A DNA stretch of 64,000 bases from Spirometra erinaceieuropaei (lineage: Eukaryota; Platyhelminthes; Cestoda; Diphyllobothriidea; Diphyllobothriidae): contig CACRXP010000087.1 in assembly GCA_902702965.1 (NCBI GenBank), forward strand, positions 885,005-949,004, in the 5' to 3' direction. A model generated the notes under the pieces. That model had not been told where the DNA came from. It was given only the letters and a program-made list of their open reading frames with translations, and ran no database searches. Position numbers and translations under genes: made by a program. Positions within the stretch are counted from its first letter, which is position 1; every line of letters begins with the position of its first letter. Below, piece by piece: positions 11,537 through 22,645 of this stretch.

Positions 11537-12525
11537 CAGTGAGTGACCGATCTCATGAAATGTTGGCTGCAATTCTGAAATGCGTTTTCAATTAGGAAGA
11601 ATTACTTACTTAGGCACGGTTGCAAAAGTGATTATCTTGTGGCATAATCCTGTAATACTTTGAACCTGGCAGAATGTCAGGTTTTCAATATACTGCTTTT
11701 TAAACTCCTTAATAACCGTACTCGGTAACAGATGACAACTTAATTAGCATGCATTTTTTCCCACTGATTTTCAATGGTTTTACAACTTCAAATATATTTT
11801 ATAGAAACTCCAAAAAACTAGACTCTCTTTCAGTTTTTTATAGAGAATCACTTTATATTTACATTTGATACTCGAAAGGGAGTATAATTAAGATTAAAAA
11901 AGTTTCTTATTATGAGATTTTTTAAGACCGCCCAAGGTCTATTCACACAGCATCTTACCTGTCCATCTATCACTGCTCCTCATGAAATGTACAACATAGT
12001 CCTCACCATAGCAAAAGTTTATGGACCCTATATGATATCTTTTTGAAGGCATATAGAAATATACGATTATCTTTAAGCGGAGCGCATGCATATTGTAGAC
12101 TGGAATAACTAAGCGCTAATGCGACAACTGATCAGACTTCAATTTTTTGGCAATTAAAAACTTTTCAAAAACCTGATTATACTCCTTTTTCAAGTACAAA
12201 ATATGACGTTGACGTGATCCTCTATCAAACGACTGTGAAATAACATACTTTTGCCATTGGTTTCCATAAAATATAAATTAATCTGAAATGCCATCAAAAA
12301 TCAACGGGAAAAATGCATGCTTTATAAGTAATAATTTGTTACCGAGTGCGGTTTATCGGTCGTGTTAAATCCAAGTATTGAAAAACTAACATCCTGCCGA
12401 GTTGCAAATATCTTAGGATGAGGCCACAAGAGATTAAGTATTATGACTGCGCCTAAGTAATCCTCCCTAATCGAAATTGAATTTCAGAATTTCAGCCAAC
12501 ATTTCATGAGATCGATCACTCACTT
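11537..12525. mobile_element. Non-autonomous TIR element M3, about 989 bp (subfamily 2)
   Basis: The left end, after TA at 11535-11536, reads CAGTGAGTGACCGATCTC then ATGAAATGTT. The right end mirrors it (AACATTTCATGAG then ATCGATCACTCACT) but its last bases are mutated (CACTTTG instead of CACTGTA), so the exact right border is uncertain by a few bases. The arms extend inward. With 62568-63536 it forms a subfamily whose ends have GAGTGAYCGATCTC in place of the M1/M7 core. No transposase. Confidence 0.8.
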
Positions 12526-12526
12526 T

Positions 12527-13260
12527 GTCCCTGCCATTACACGAGCCAGACCGCGCGGAGACGCAAGGTTGCTATCTATAGACCATATCCTCATCTCTAA
12601 TCTTAATAACGTTCTGTTCAGTAAGGCATGGAAATAGAAGATTGCCGCGTAACACACGTGTCCTAAACATAATTCCCATGAAACTAAGCAAAAAGGCACA
12701 ATTATCAGGGGATGTTTTAATCCCGCGTCCTTCATCATTATATTAGCGATTATAAGAGGAATTGACGGCTTAATGACAGTGTTTTTATTGTGTTAAACGA
12801 CGTACTGCCTTTTAGAGAAAGTTGTTTATGAGGATAAATTAACAAATGTTGAGCGGGTGGGTGACGGTTTGGAAATCTATTACAGACCTGAATAGACCCT
12901 CGGGATCTGCATGCGACTGTCTGTGTCCAGTACATCGTTACAGCGTAGAATGCCCATGAGAATTATATTAATGTAACACTAGTCCTAACGAGTCAGAAAC
13001 TGTATCGTTTTTTCTGCGCTTGCATACATGAACTAAGGAGGAGGGGTAGGTGTGGGAGAATAGCCAGCTGATCAGAAAATCATAAACGTAAAAGGATCCC
13101 TGTTATTATGAATAGACAAGGAAAACCGATGTATTTGAATAGATGACAAATGGGAGGGGAGAGGTGACAGAAAACATACATATTTAGATAGGGCACAATT
13201 AATCTCCAGGACGTTGTATAGAATTTATGAAAAAAATCATCTTTTATGAACAAACATGAT
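12527..13260. other. Unassigned segment
   Basis: No coding or repeat feature was recognised between two TIR elements. Confidence 0.4.
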
Positions 13261-13262
13261 TA

Positions 13263-15179
13263 CAGTACCTGTGCTAACTCATGAAATGTCACGAATTAAC
13301 ACAGGTTAACGCCTTTAACGCAAAATCGGTAAACACTACGGCTCCCAAAGTCTGATAGCGGAAAATAAACGATGTGCCAAAGAAATAAAGCAAAGTTTGG
13401 TTAAGAAAATATTATTTACTGAGACAAAAATAAATAATTTTCGAAAAAAGTCACATTTTCGAGAAACGCCTATATTACAACCAAGTTAATAAAGGCTACG
13501 TATGAAGACGTATAAAGGAGGAGGACGCATAAAAGGTCAAAAATAATTAAGGACAGAAACAGATACAAAAAATTAGTACTTTGTAGATTGTCCATTCGAA
13601 TTAATAACAGCAGAAAGTCTGTCCGACATAGACATGACAAGGTTATCTATGGTGGATTGTAAAATGTAATTATTGAGTATGAAATCCAATTTTTCCTGCA
13701 TTGAAAGAGTCTTCTTAGCTTTGTGCCAATTTCTTTTGACTATTCCAAAAAGATTTTCTATTGGATTCAGATCGGGACTGTTGGCCGGGATGAAAATGGA
13801 TTGGAGGCCAATTGCGGAGAGCGTGGTTGTTGTCTAAAATGTTAGATTATGTTTGCAAGCGGCATCAAATTCGTACCTCTTTAGAGCGGTGGACAGGTGC
13901 ATTGTCCTGCAAAATTACACTATCCATTCGGCGCCGACTTATGCCGTTGTAGCCGAAAGCATCCTTGACAATTGCAAGGAACACCTTGCTGTTGATGGTG
14001 TCGGATGTTGACCGCCAGACAGGCCGCTCACCGAATTTAATCGCCATCCAAACCATCATCCGCCGACAGTTCTTGAATGTTGCCGTCGGTGTAGTGTGTT
14101 CTCTTGGGAAGTTCTTTCCACATATGACGGTTTGGAGCGACTTCGTAGGCTTGTCTAAAAATAGAACCTCATCCCAGAAGAAAATGCTCTTCCAAAATGA
14201 AGATCTGTATTCAATATAATTCTTAGCAAATAAAAGCCGTTCTCTAATTAGTTTTCTACTTAAATATGGCTTAATCATGGCATTCCGCCGCTGCAGTTCA
14301 AATTCCTTCATCATTTTTCTAATGATGTTCATAGAAAACATCGGCAGATATTCCCGTTGAATGGTCTCAATGGGCATGTAATGAAACTTTTTTAATGTAC
14401 GACGAATAAAATCGTCGTCTTGCTTACTTGTGGACCGTTTTGGTCCCCCTATCTTATTTCTAGGAACAGTTTTATCATTAATAATGCGCCACAGAGTGAC
14501 CTTGCTAATATTGAAAATACTAGCTAACGACTCACGCGGGATTCCTTCCGCCGCTAATTTTCGAATGCGCTGGAAGTCAACTTCGGATAAGTATTGTTTA
14601 GACATGGTTATCGTTTGGCGTGGCAGAGCAAAGTGACGGCATGTCGCGCGAACTCAGTATATATTCGTTTACGACACGCATTTTCAGTCTGGTAAAACAA
14701 TCACACTGATAAACTTTTTTATTTCGGTATTTTGAAACATAAAACTTTACGAATTCGTGAAATAGAATTTTTAGATAAAGAATCGCACGCTATCTCCTGA
14801 ACACAATAAGAAATAATTTATCTGCATTTCCCTGATTTTGTTGATATTGAAATTTAATTGTTTCTTTTTGTTCGAAAGTTTATCAAAAAATTTCGTCCTT
14901 TTATTAATCTTCTTAAACAGATTAATAAGGTTACACAAAGAATTTCCATCCGAAAGCTTTAATAGCGTAGAAAACTGCTTGAATATCAGGAATCCTCCGA
15001 TTTCGCCTTAATCCGGCCCGTTTTCTATTTAATATACAGATCCGTATCAAACTTTCCTTCAGAAAACGGTCTTTTCGTCCTTATTTCAACTAAATAAACA
15101 CAAATAACGACACTAAAAATACACTACATTGTCCACTATAATTTTGACCTCGGCATTTCATGAGTTAGCACAGGTACTG
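13263..15179 (-). mobile_element. Tc1/mariner element, 1917 bp, with both TIRs and TA target sites
   Basis: The left end is CAGTACCTGTG followed by CTAACTCATGAAATGTC (13263-13290). The right end is its inverse with one change in 28 bases (15152-15179). TA flanks both sides (13261-13262 and 15180-15181), the target duplication expected for Tc1/mariner. The transposase lies on the minus strand (13573-14605). The same termini occur on at least seven elements lacking transposase in this window, making this the only candidate autonomous member seen here. The length is ordinary for the superfamily. Confidence 0.93.
13573..14605 (-). pseudogene. Tc1/mariner DDE transposase, broken
   Basis: It would cut and paste the element at 13263-15179. 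The ATG at 14605-14603 opens 246 codons. Residues 1-50 form a helix-turn-helix (LAAEGIPRESLASIFNISK, then VTLWRIIND). Then come a second N-terminal helical region, IFFWDEVLF with the first catalytic Asp (about D145), and ILQDNAPVHRSKEV with the second (about D234). The frame then stops at TGA (about 13865). Coding resumes in another frame with SIFIPANSPDLNPIENLFG, whose Glu in PIEN is the third catalytic residue, and runs to TAA at 13573. At least one indel separates the second and third residues. Spacing between them is about 48 codons, longer than the usual 34-41. The sequence is otherwise well preserved, suggesting recent death. Confidence 0.9.
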
Positions 15180-15181
15180 TA

Positions 15182-18100
15182 AATGAGACCTGGTGGTTTA
15201 TTTTGAATGTTTGACTGCATTAATTAGGGCAGCAAACCATGGGGTTTTATGACACTTCTTATGGGACACACAATTTTCCATTCTGTTGATATAAAATCTC
15301 TTACATTTCGTAACGCTTCTAGAGGTTACCAAACCAAATTAATTACTAATGGTATCTTCTTATGCAAAATATGCTGGATTCGCATTCAATATATTTTGCT
15401 CGTGGTGAGAGTGGCAACAACCCATCATTGAATTCAAATTTTTGTACATTTTAAAGGTTTTGTATTTTAAAGCCTTTTTTTCACATTTCCTATAACGCCT
15501 ACCTTTCCTGCCGTGCAAAAAGGATATTAGCTAAACTTATATTGGGCAGTAAACGGTGGAGCCAAGGGAGGGGGGATAACGGATGTAAATAGGATGCCTT
15601 CTGGATGAAAATTTGAATTACGAATCGTCGGGGCCGATGCGCGCCCGATTTCTTTGACAAATGCTGGCTCGATCCGTTTCCGACTCAGATCCAATTCAGA
15701 AGTTTTCGCAATTAGGGCTGGTCGCATAAACGTAGTTTTAACTAACTATAATTATGGAGAGCAGTGAGAAAGGTTGGCGGTTTTTGAACTTTCAAGGCGA
15801 TTGTTATCCCCGCAGACTAGACCTACTTACACCTTTCTTTCGTTCCAATTTGTCGCAAAACGCAGACTACGCAGTCAGCCCAACAAATGCCATAAATCCA
15901 CCTAGTTGACCCATGCGCGAAAGAGATTACTCATGTCCCCGCATGTTGCCCACGTCAACCACACAATAGATAAAACCTGACGTCGGGTCGGTCGCGTTAC
16001 GTCGAAACGTTGAAAAACAATGCCTCATAGGTCATAAATCATGGTGCTCTTATTGATTTATTTTTTTTTCGCTTGGGGAAAGCCTGCATTGCGAATTTGA
16101 CTTCAAGGTGCGAACGGGGTTTAAAATACCAAATAAGAATTGCTATTCATTGTGCAGGCAGAGTTTGTGTATGAACTAGGCACTCCCACACAGAGTTCGG
16201 ATCGAACCGGACCTTTTTTGTGTGAGGATATTGTCCTTCGTGGGCGAACCAGGTGTGGGTGTGGGCGTGTGGGGCGAAGACACGTTGTTTAGACCTGTCA
16301 GGCACTGTGTCCGATCTAGTTTTCTTGACTCTGTCTAGACGCCGGGCCCAGGGTTAGTTAATATGGAAGATACCGTCCATGCGCCGAACGCGCTCAACCG
16401 GGAATGACGACAGAGCGGTCAGGTTTGCGTTTTATTACGCTCTCGTAGACTGCAGGGCGGTTTTGTTGAGATAATATTCTTACCGATCCGTCTATTTCGT
16501 CTGTGTTTATAACAAGGCTTTAAGAAATGTTAGTCTGCCATTTTTACATGTAGGCACCGAGGATATTGCTGCAGTAATGTTATCGGTAGAAAATGTAGAA
16601 TAATGTCTGTCAAGGCTTTTATCTTTAACTGTCACTGTCTGATAGTAACTCTTGAATAGAGTATTGAAAAAACGAGCTTATTAGCCGGAATTTTTGCTTC
16701 TCGTGGACTTGTTTACATGAGTGTCGGGCTGCATTCTGGTGCCAAGATGATTTCGTAAATGTCTTTCGACGACAAGTGCAATGTCAGAAATTTCACGGCG
16801 TCTCCAAACCGGTGTTTTGTGCGTAAAAACAAATGCCGTACTGTTTCTTTTTAAAAATACAAACTATCAACATTCGCAAATCGAAAGTATCTATATTTGG
16901 AGCACTTTGGAAATAACGGTATTGCTATGTATACTGCCTATCAGATGGTTCAGTGTTCACCCCAAGATTCTAAGAGGGATTTTGAGCGCAAACACAACAT
17001 TTAATTATGCATAAATATATCGCACTGCGTTAAGGCCTCATCACTTTGGCTGTCGTTTGTTCTGCTGCTGCTACTATCGCTGACAATGGACTCCTGCAGG
17101 AGTCCAAAGGTTCGGGACAATAAATAAAATGTTCCGGCGCTCGAGTTCTCCTCTTCTTCAGTTATGCGTACACCTGGAACTCGAAATTGAGCCTTCAATC
17201 GCGTATTATATATTTCAAAGGCAGTTGTATAGACAAGATGCTGACATAGTGAGGAATGAAGAGTTCACTCTACGGAAATTAATGCAGGTAGCATCGGAAT
17301 TTTAATCGACACGAAACTGCTACGTGAATACAAAAAATGGTGAGTAACACCACATGCAGAATGAAAGTTAGTGAAGAGACCTGACGAGTCGAAAATCACC
17401 AAGCACGCTTGACAGATCGTTTGGCTTCGCTCACGGAAATAATGCTACCTTTTATCGATTGCCAGTAAAGGTGCACGGCAAATAGCCTCTCAAATATAAC
17501 GCGGAGAATAAGTGATTCAACTGCAGAGTTATTGACTTTAAAACGCGTATTCAGATTTGGCATAAATTCCCAAATCGTAAGCACTTTGTACGATTCGACT
17601 GACTATACTGCGGTAAAACGTAAAGAGGTTTGCTCCACTTGAGATCAAAATCTGCACAGTTTGAGAATTTTATCCAGAGATACCACAAGCCCCTGAATAC
17701 AAGTACGTGGAAAAACAGACCAGTTGACTGTTGGTCCGAGTGGGAACCCCAAATCGCCTGTTGGGATCGCCCAGTGCAAATCTGTGCTTAGCGGTAGGTC
17801 TGCATGGATCCTGCGCGTTTGCGATGATGGACTGGTTCTGTTGCAGGACGGGTAAGGGTTTGGAGGTCATGATTCGTTTTAGTTACAGCATAACTATTCA
17901 TTTTCGGGCACTATGCTGCCCGGTAGACGTCAGAAAAGAGGCATGAATGGCGATCATGATGGAGGGGGGGGGTGAAGTAAATTAAATCTTTGGAAGGCTA
18001 CTAGTGGAGTGAGCAGGAACAATTTTAATAGGGCTCTGGAAAAGTACGAAACACAGGATGATTGTCAGCAGACGTCAGTAACGATGGTAGCGATAACAGG

Positions 18101-18964
18101 GGTTCAAAATCAGCAGAGAGTATAAGTTAGCGTGCTTCATAATCAGACGGCATCAACATGAGCTCGGTAATGTTGGACAGAGTCAAAACACCGATTCGTA
18201 CGATAAAACATGAGGCGGAAAACTGCTCTTAACAGTCATTGACAGGGATGACTCTTGGTTTCGATTAGGTGGAACTAGAATAAAAATCCAAAGTTGAGGC
18301 AGACGGACCAAAGTACTGTCATGAAAAAAACAGCTTGACCATGGAAGATGAATCCGGTTACATCCGCTTCCCTGAAATTACCTGATGCTCAAGCAAAGTT
18401 CATTAGATATCTATTTATGACAACATTAATGACCCAAACTCCGGGAAATTGCTGCGTTTGCACCATGACCTAAAATTCCAAGCTTGTTAAGATCAAAATG
18501 TTAAACTAAATGCATCTTCTCCTCGACGGCGCACTATTTAGGCCTCTGAAAGTCGTCCATAGTCATATAGGCAAGTAGCCAGCTATATTCTTTAATATGC
18601 TTCCGGTAGAGCATGTTTATGATGACTTGACGACTACTAGACTAGCGAAACGGATAAAAATTCACAACACGAGCATACGATTTTGCCGACCCGAAGTGTG
18701 GTTAGTTGAGATCAAACGTCGTATCTCATCGGTAGAACTGTAACACAGGTGAAACATTCACTACATAATAAGAATGAGATTACGCAATATTTGTAAAGGA
18801 CTCAATCCATAAAACGGGCTACGTGTCAAAAGCGCCAGTCCAACACGGGAGTTAGATCGGAGCCCGGCAAACGTTGTCAGGAATGCGCATCCCAAGAAAA
18901 CGTCAACGTTGTGTATGGTGGTGTGCCCATTCGGACCTATGCCGTCCCCCAGTTTCTGCTGTGT
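15182..18964. other. Long unassigned intergenic segment
   Basis: No gene, RNA or paired terminal repeat was recognised in about 3.8 kb. Minor features are a weak hammerhead- or PLE-end-like string at 15976-16011 (CTGACG...CGAAACGTTG), a perfect 18-base palindrome at 17090-17107 (GGACTCCTGCAGGAGTCC) and an eight- to ten-base G run near 17962. Frames of 60-78 codons here show no family features. Confidence 0.4.
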
Positions 18965-19544
18965 ACAGGAAAATGACTGATGAGACATTTCACACATCAG
19001 TTTACCGCAAATAAACTTATGCGGACGTTATTCTACATTACAATGCCAATCACTCTATTGTCCACAAAGGGAGTGCTGTTAACAGCCTGCTAATTCGTGC
19101 AAAAACACACTGCTCAGACAATAATAGTTACCAAACAGAACTTAATTATTTGTTCAGACTCTTTTCCCAAAATGGGTACTCCAGGGATTTTGTACGACGG
19201 TGCATGAGGCAATAGGAATCAAAAGAAAAAAACAAGGAACCAGATTGTTACGATCAAGCTTCCAAACAGAAGACCTGCAGAAAACTTCCCTACATTAAAA
19301 ACGTGTCTGAACTCACTGAAAGACACTTATTAAAACATGAAATACAAGTGGCGCATAACCCGACGACCAAACAACGCAACCAGCTCGTCTACCCTTAGAA
19401 TAAAGTCGGCTATTAAGATAAGAAAGAGGTCGTGTACAAGATTCCACGTGACACCTGCAATGCAATATCCTGTGTTAAAACCGGCCTCCATGCGCATACC
19501 GAACATCAGATTGCCGTGGGGAGACAATAACACTGGTTCATATA

Positions 19545-19680
19545 TATTTTGGCAGATTTTGAACCATGCATATTGACTCAGCTGTAAAAAACTCAGCGCC
19601 TTGGTTGGATCCGAACCCACGCAGTAAGGGGGAGGCTTTAGTACAGCCAGCGCTTTAACCACCTGAGCTATGAGGCCCCG
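19545..19680 (-). repeat. tRNA-derived SINE-like unit, minus copy
   Basis: Read on the minus strand it has an RNA polymerase III A-box-like TAGCTCAGGTGG (19670-19659) and a B box GGTTCGGATCC (19617-19607), spaced as in a tRNA, then a short non-tRNA tail (GCGCTGAGTTTTTTACAGCT, then GAGTCAATATG). The D and T arms look tRNA-like, but acceptor-stem pairing is poor. It is therefore a tRNA-derived repeat, not a functional tRNA. Confidence 0.6.
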
Positions 19681-19749
19681 CCGGACGACGCGAGCTGCAG
19701 TAGGTTGGGCGTGTAACTTGACCCAAATGTGATAAAATTCGCGCCAGCC

Positions 19750-19885
19750 GGCGGGACCTCGTAGTTTAGGTGGTTAGAGCGTTGGCTGTACTAAAGCCTA
19801 CCCCTTACTGCGTGGGTTCGAATCCCACCTAGGTGCCGAGTTTTTCACAGTTAGGTCAATACGAATACCAATTGTCCCAAGTTGT
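19750..19885 (+). repeat. tRNA-derived SINE-like unit, plus copy
   Basis: A box TAGTTTAGGTGG (19762-19773), an anticodon-like hairpin GGCT-GTACTAA-AGCC, a T arm GTGGG-TTCGAAT-CCCAC and a consensus B box GGTTCGAATCC (19815-19825), then the same tail as the minus copy (GCCGAGTTTTTCACAGTTAG, then GTCAATACG). Acceptor pairing has about two mismatches in seven. The anticodon reads ACT under one fold, but the extra bases after the anticodon arm argue against a real tRNA. It lies head to head with the minus copy, about 70 bases apart, inside a PLE remnant. Confidence 0.62.
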
Positions 19886-20090
19886 CGTGTACAAGCTGGG
19901 AACTGGCCATAAATTCGCTTGGGACACAACGCGCATTGTTCGTGCCTGCGAATTTTTGGAAGCCATGTATTCCGACGAATTATGAATTAACTGGCCCATT
20001 TAACTAGCGCCGTTTACAACAGTTTCAGGGGAAGATGGAAGAAGCAACTGTCAATCAACGCGAGATGTCAACAGGGGTCATGAATCATAG

Positions 20091-21264
20091 ACAGGAATGA
20101 AACAACAATGTCAATCTTTTGACACTTAAAAGCGTTGACAGTCTAGCATATCTGTCACACGTCTGAAGACGAACTGGGAACCAGTGTCGAACATCTACGG
20201 AATATATTTTGCTGCATTTCACACAGGACTTATTACTCCTTGTGATGCTCATCTTTGAAAATCCTAGTCCGCATACATTGTAACCATCGGGTATGGTGGC
20301 ATGCCTAGATGCGATTGCTGTCTTGCCAGCCATCTGCCCCGGTGCTCTACTTACTTTTAAAACACTGCACTTTTGCAGATTTAGTGATATTGAAATACAT
20401 ATCACGTTTCGCATTTCGCTTTAGAGGACTCGTAAAGCTATTTATACAGCTGTAAGGCATTTTAAAATCAGAATTATATGACATCGCTCGCGCTCCACTG
20501 ACGCTACAGCTCAATAAGAATATGTGGTTGTTTTTGAAGAAAGACTGTTATTCTGCCGGATGTGGTGACTTTAACTTAATACTTATTATATAACTAAGTT
20601 GAGAATAAAATTAATCACTTTATTTTACCATTTAAGTTCGTAATAACCGCAAAGCAATTGAACTTTAGATTATTAAGTACGCACCAGTACGTTAATTATC
20701 TACGAGACTAACAGCCGAGCACTGAATGTAGAGTTTTAATGCTGGAAACGGCAATCAGACGGAAGTCAGGTGGATTCAAACCCCCAAATTGCATCATTTA
20801 GTAGCGGAAACGTGACCTGAACATATTTTAGCCTTTTTGCTTATACATGTTCTAGAAGTGCGATAAAACCGTAGTTATGAAATATTATAGCATTATTGCT
20901 AAGTCCCGCTTTTGATTTGTCAATACGGAATATTTACGTAGGAATTGGCTAAACTGGACAACAAAATGTTAAGAAATTATTAACAGTCGCAAACTTCTGA
21001 CTCGAAATCATCTCCTTGTACTATATAAAATTATCGGAATATCACGAATGTCTGAAGAGCTGAACGGCTTGCTGTTGGTTCATTGTGCAGTAACAATGGC
21101 GGTCGCACATAACTCGGGTTTTGTCTAGCGCTTGTAATGAATAACATATGGGTCCGATGTAATTCATAATTGTACGACTACTTGTAGTACTTGACGTAGC
21201 ATTGTACTGTTACTTAAATGAATGCAATTTCATAACGTCTCCATGTTTGAGACGTGAATATAAG
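20091..21264. other. Unassigned AT-rich segment
   Basis: No gene was recognised. A short stretch near 20850-20960 faintly resembles M-element arms (ACATGTTCTAGAAG, GAAATATTATAG) but has no terminus. Confidence 0.35.
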
Positions 21265-21266
21265 TA

Positions 21267-22140
21267 TTAGGTTGTTCCGAAAATACTGACCGAATTTCTG
21301 ATTCATTTTTAGACGCTAAAAAAGAGTTAAATCCTTGCAGTGCTTTGCAGAAAATGTTGCATGCTAAAAAGTTGGTACCTATCCTTCCAGAATACAATTA
21401 TGCATCATATAAGCATTTACTGACGATTATGAAAGAAAGATATTCTTGAAAAAGGAGGTACGATCGTATCCTTCTTCAAGACTACGTCTTGGGTCTCGTC
21501 TCTTCGCTTCTATTGGCAAAGAAAGATATGTTTACGGTTCTTGCATGCATTAAAACTCGGTGATTCCATTTCTCAAAAGCCGCCAATATTATGAAAGTGG
21601 TTTCAGAAATTCCGCTGTGACAGTAAGATCTTTAAAGATGAAGATGATAAAAGACGTCCATGCATTCATAAAAGCTAACTTTTAAAGGCTGTCCTTAAGG
21701 GAAAACCGCGCCAAAACGTAAGAAAAATTTCTGACACCCTTTTCATTAGTATTTTAAGGTTGTTTGGCCCTTTCAAGCGGGTTGCGAATATTAAAGAAGT
21801 TCAAGTAGCGGTCCACATTAGCTCCGTGACATCTGAAGTCACAGTGTCTCACAGCACGTTTGATGCTCTACCCGCGGAACTCTAATGATCCGTTTCTTCA
21901 TCGATTAACAACATGCGACAAGACGTGGACTGATTATTTTAGCTGCAAACAGTCGGCCCAATTATCTTCTCTTGACGAAACACAAAAACATTCTCTGAAA
22001 ACCGGATTTGCATCAGCAGAAAGTTATGCTGACGTCCTATAGATCTGCTGACGTTGCTGTCCAGTGCAGCTTTTGCAAGGCCAATAATGTTATCCTAGCA
22101 GTGGTTTACTGTCAACAGCGGCAAAGATAGGGTGAAAGAC
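21267..22140 (+). pseudogene. Decayed mariner transposon of a second family (D,D34D type), left part
   Basis: It starts after TA (21265-21266) with TTAGGTTGTTCCGAAAATAC, a typical mariner terminal repeat of the TTAGGTTG class, unrelated to the CAGT family here. Reading through stops gives KLGDSISQK (about 21550) followed by WKWFQKFRCDS and FKDEDDKRRP, which match the mariner helix-turn-helix and DEPRSGRP region. The stretch 21860-22042 includes NDPFLHRLTTCDKTW, equivalent to the first-catalytic-Asp motif of mariners. Near 22105 VYCQQ is recognisable. The second and third Asp and the right terminal repeat were not found. Many stops and shifts show an old, dead copy truncated at its right side. 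Confidence 0.78.
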
Positions 22141-22328
22141 CCACAACTAACTTGAGCTAGCCTGTGAGCCGTGTCATAAACCGTATGGTGGTAGGATGAG
22201 TTTCACGGGTAGGCAAACACACAGGGCGGGATGCGCACCCTTCATATTCTCTTCCTTATATTCTGCATCTACGGATGACTACCATTTGTAAAGCATCTAG
22301 ATGCTTTCTTAAGTAACAAAACTTCCAG

Positions 22329-22645
22329 ACAACAAATGAGGAGTAGTCGCGTTGTTACGAAATATCAGGTTCTCAAAAGAAGTAATAAATACCGAAGACG
22401 TTAAAATGGTTGCAGATGCATGAACTTCCGTTTCCGATGTAATTGAAGAAGGCCCTTGCAAGCCACCAAGTAATTAAACATAAATTAAACATAAACATTA
22501 TAACCTCTGAAAATGAGCTTCTATAGACGAATTAGCGTTATTTAAGGTATGAGGGTTTTCCAAAAACATCCAGGTTGAATATATATCTTAAAACGGTTTT
22601 CCAAACATTCGTGCCATTCTTTACGCACTCAACTTGATTTAAATG
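22329..22645 (+). repeat. Dispersed repeat R, copy 1
   Basis: About 315 bases match 23645-23950 directly. Landmarks are GTCGCGTTGTTAC, ATACCGAAGACGTTAAAATG, GACGAATTAGCGTTATTT and ATTCGTGCCATTCTTTACGC. The copy stops where antisense PLE sequence begins at about 22643. Copies 1 and 2 lie on either side of the PLE remnant at 22643-23300. Confidence 0.8.

Larger units (their letters stand above)
18965..20090 (+). pseudogene. Penelope-like element remnant (end of reverse transcriptase to endonuclease), split by SINE-like units
   Basis: Translation in one frame from about 18965 gives ETFHTSVYRK, then HYNANHSIVHKGSAV (the NHPxxHKRS region), AKTHCSDN, LFSQNGYSRDFVRRCMRQ and a stop. It continues with KLPYIKNVSELTERHLL and IQVAHNPTTKQRNQLVYP, a textbook order for the PLE connector. 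The endonuclease start KKEVVYKIPRDTCNA is at 19422-19470, with the YIG lost (ISCVKTG). The domain is then interrupted by the repeat pair at 19545-19885 and resumes as GTGHKFAWDTTRIVRACEF with LEAMYSDEL at about 19900-19990. In-frame stops and indels show it is dead. No open frame of useful length reveals it; it is visible only by reading through stops. Confidence 0.85.

Noticed and set aside
15527..15727. Minus-strand 66-codon frame as a PLE endonuclease fragment
   Set aside because: No YIG, AEH or GPQSIN-type motif could be read in any frame.
17090..17107. Perfect 18-base palindrome as a regulatory site
   Set aside because: Single occurrence with no gene nearby; expected occasionally by chance in 64 kb.
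19750..19836. Functional tRNA gene
   Set aside because: Acceptor stem mismatches, extra bases after the anticodon arm, a duplicated SINE-like tail and an inverted second copy point to a tRNA-derived repeat.
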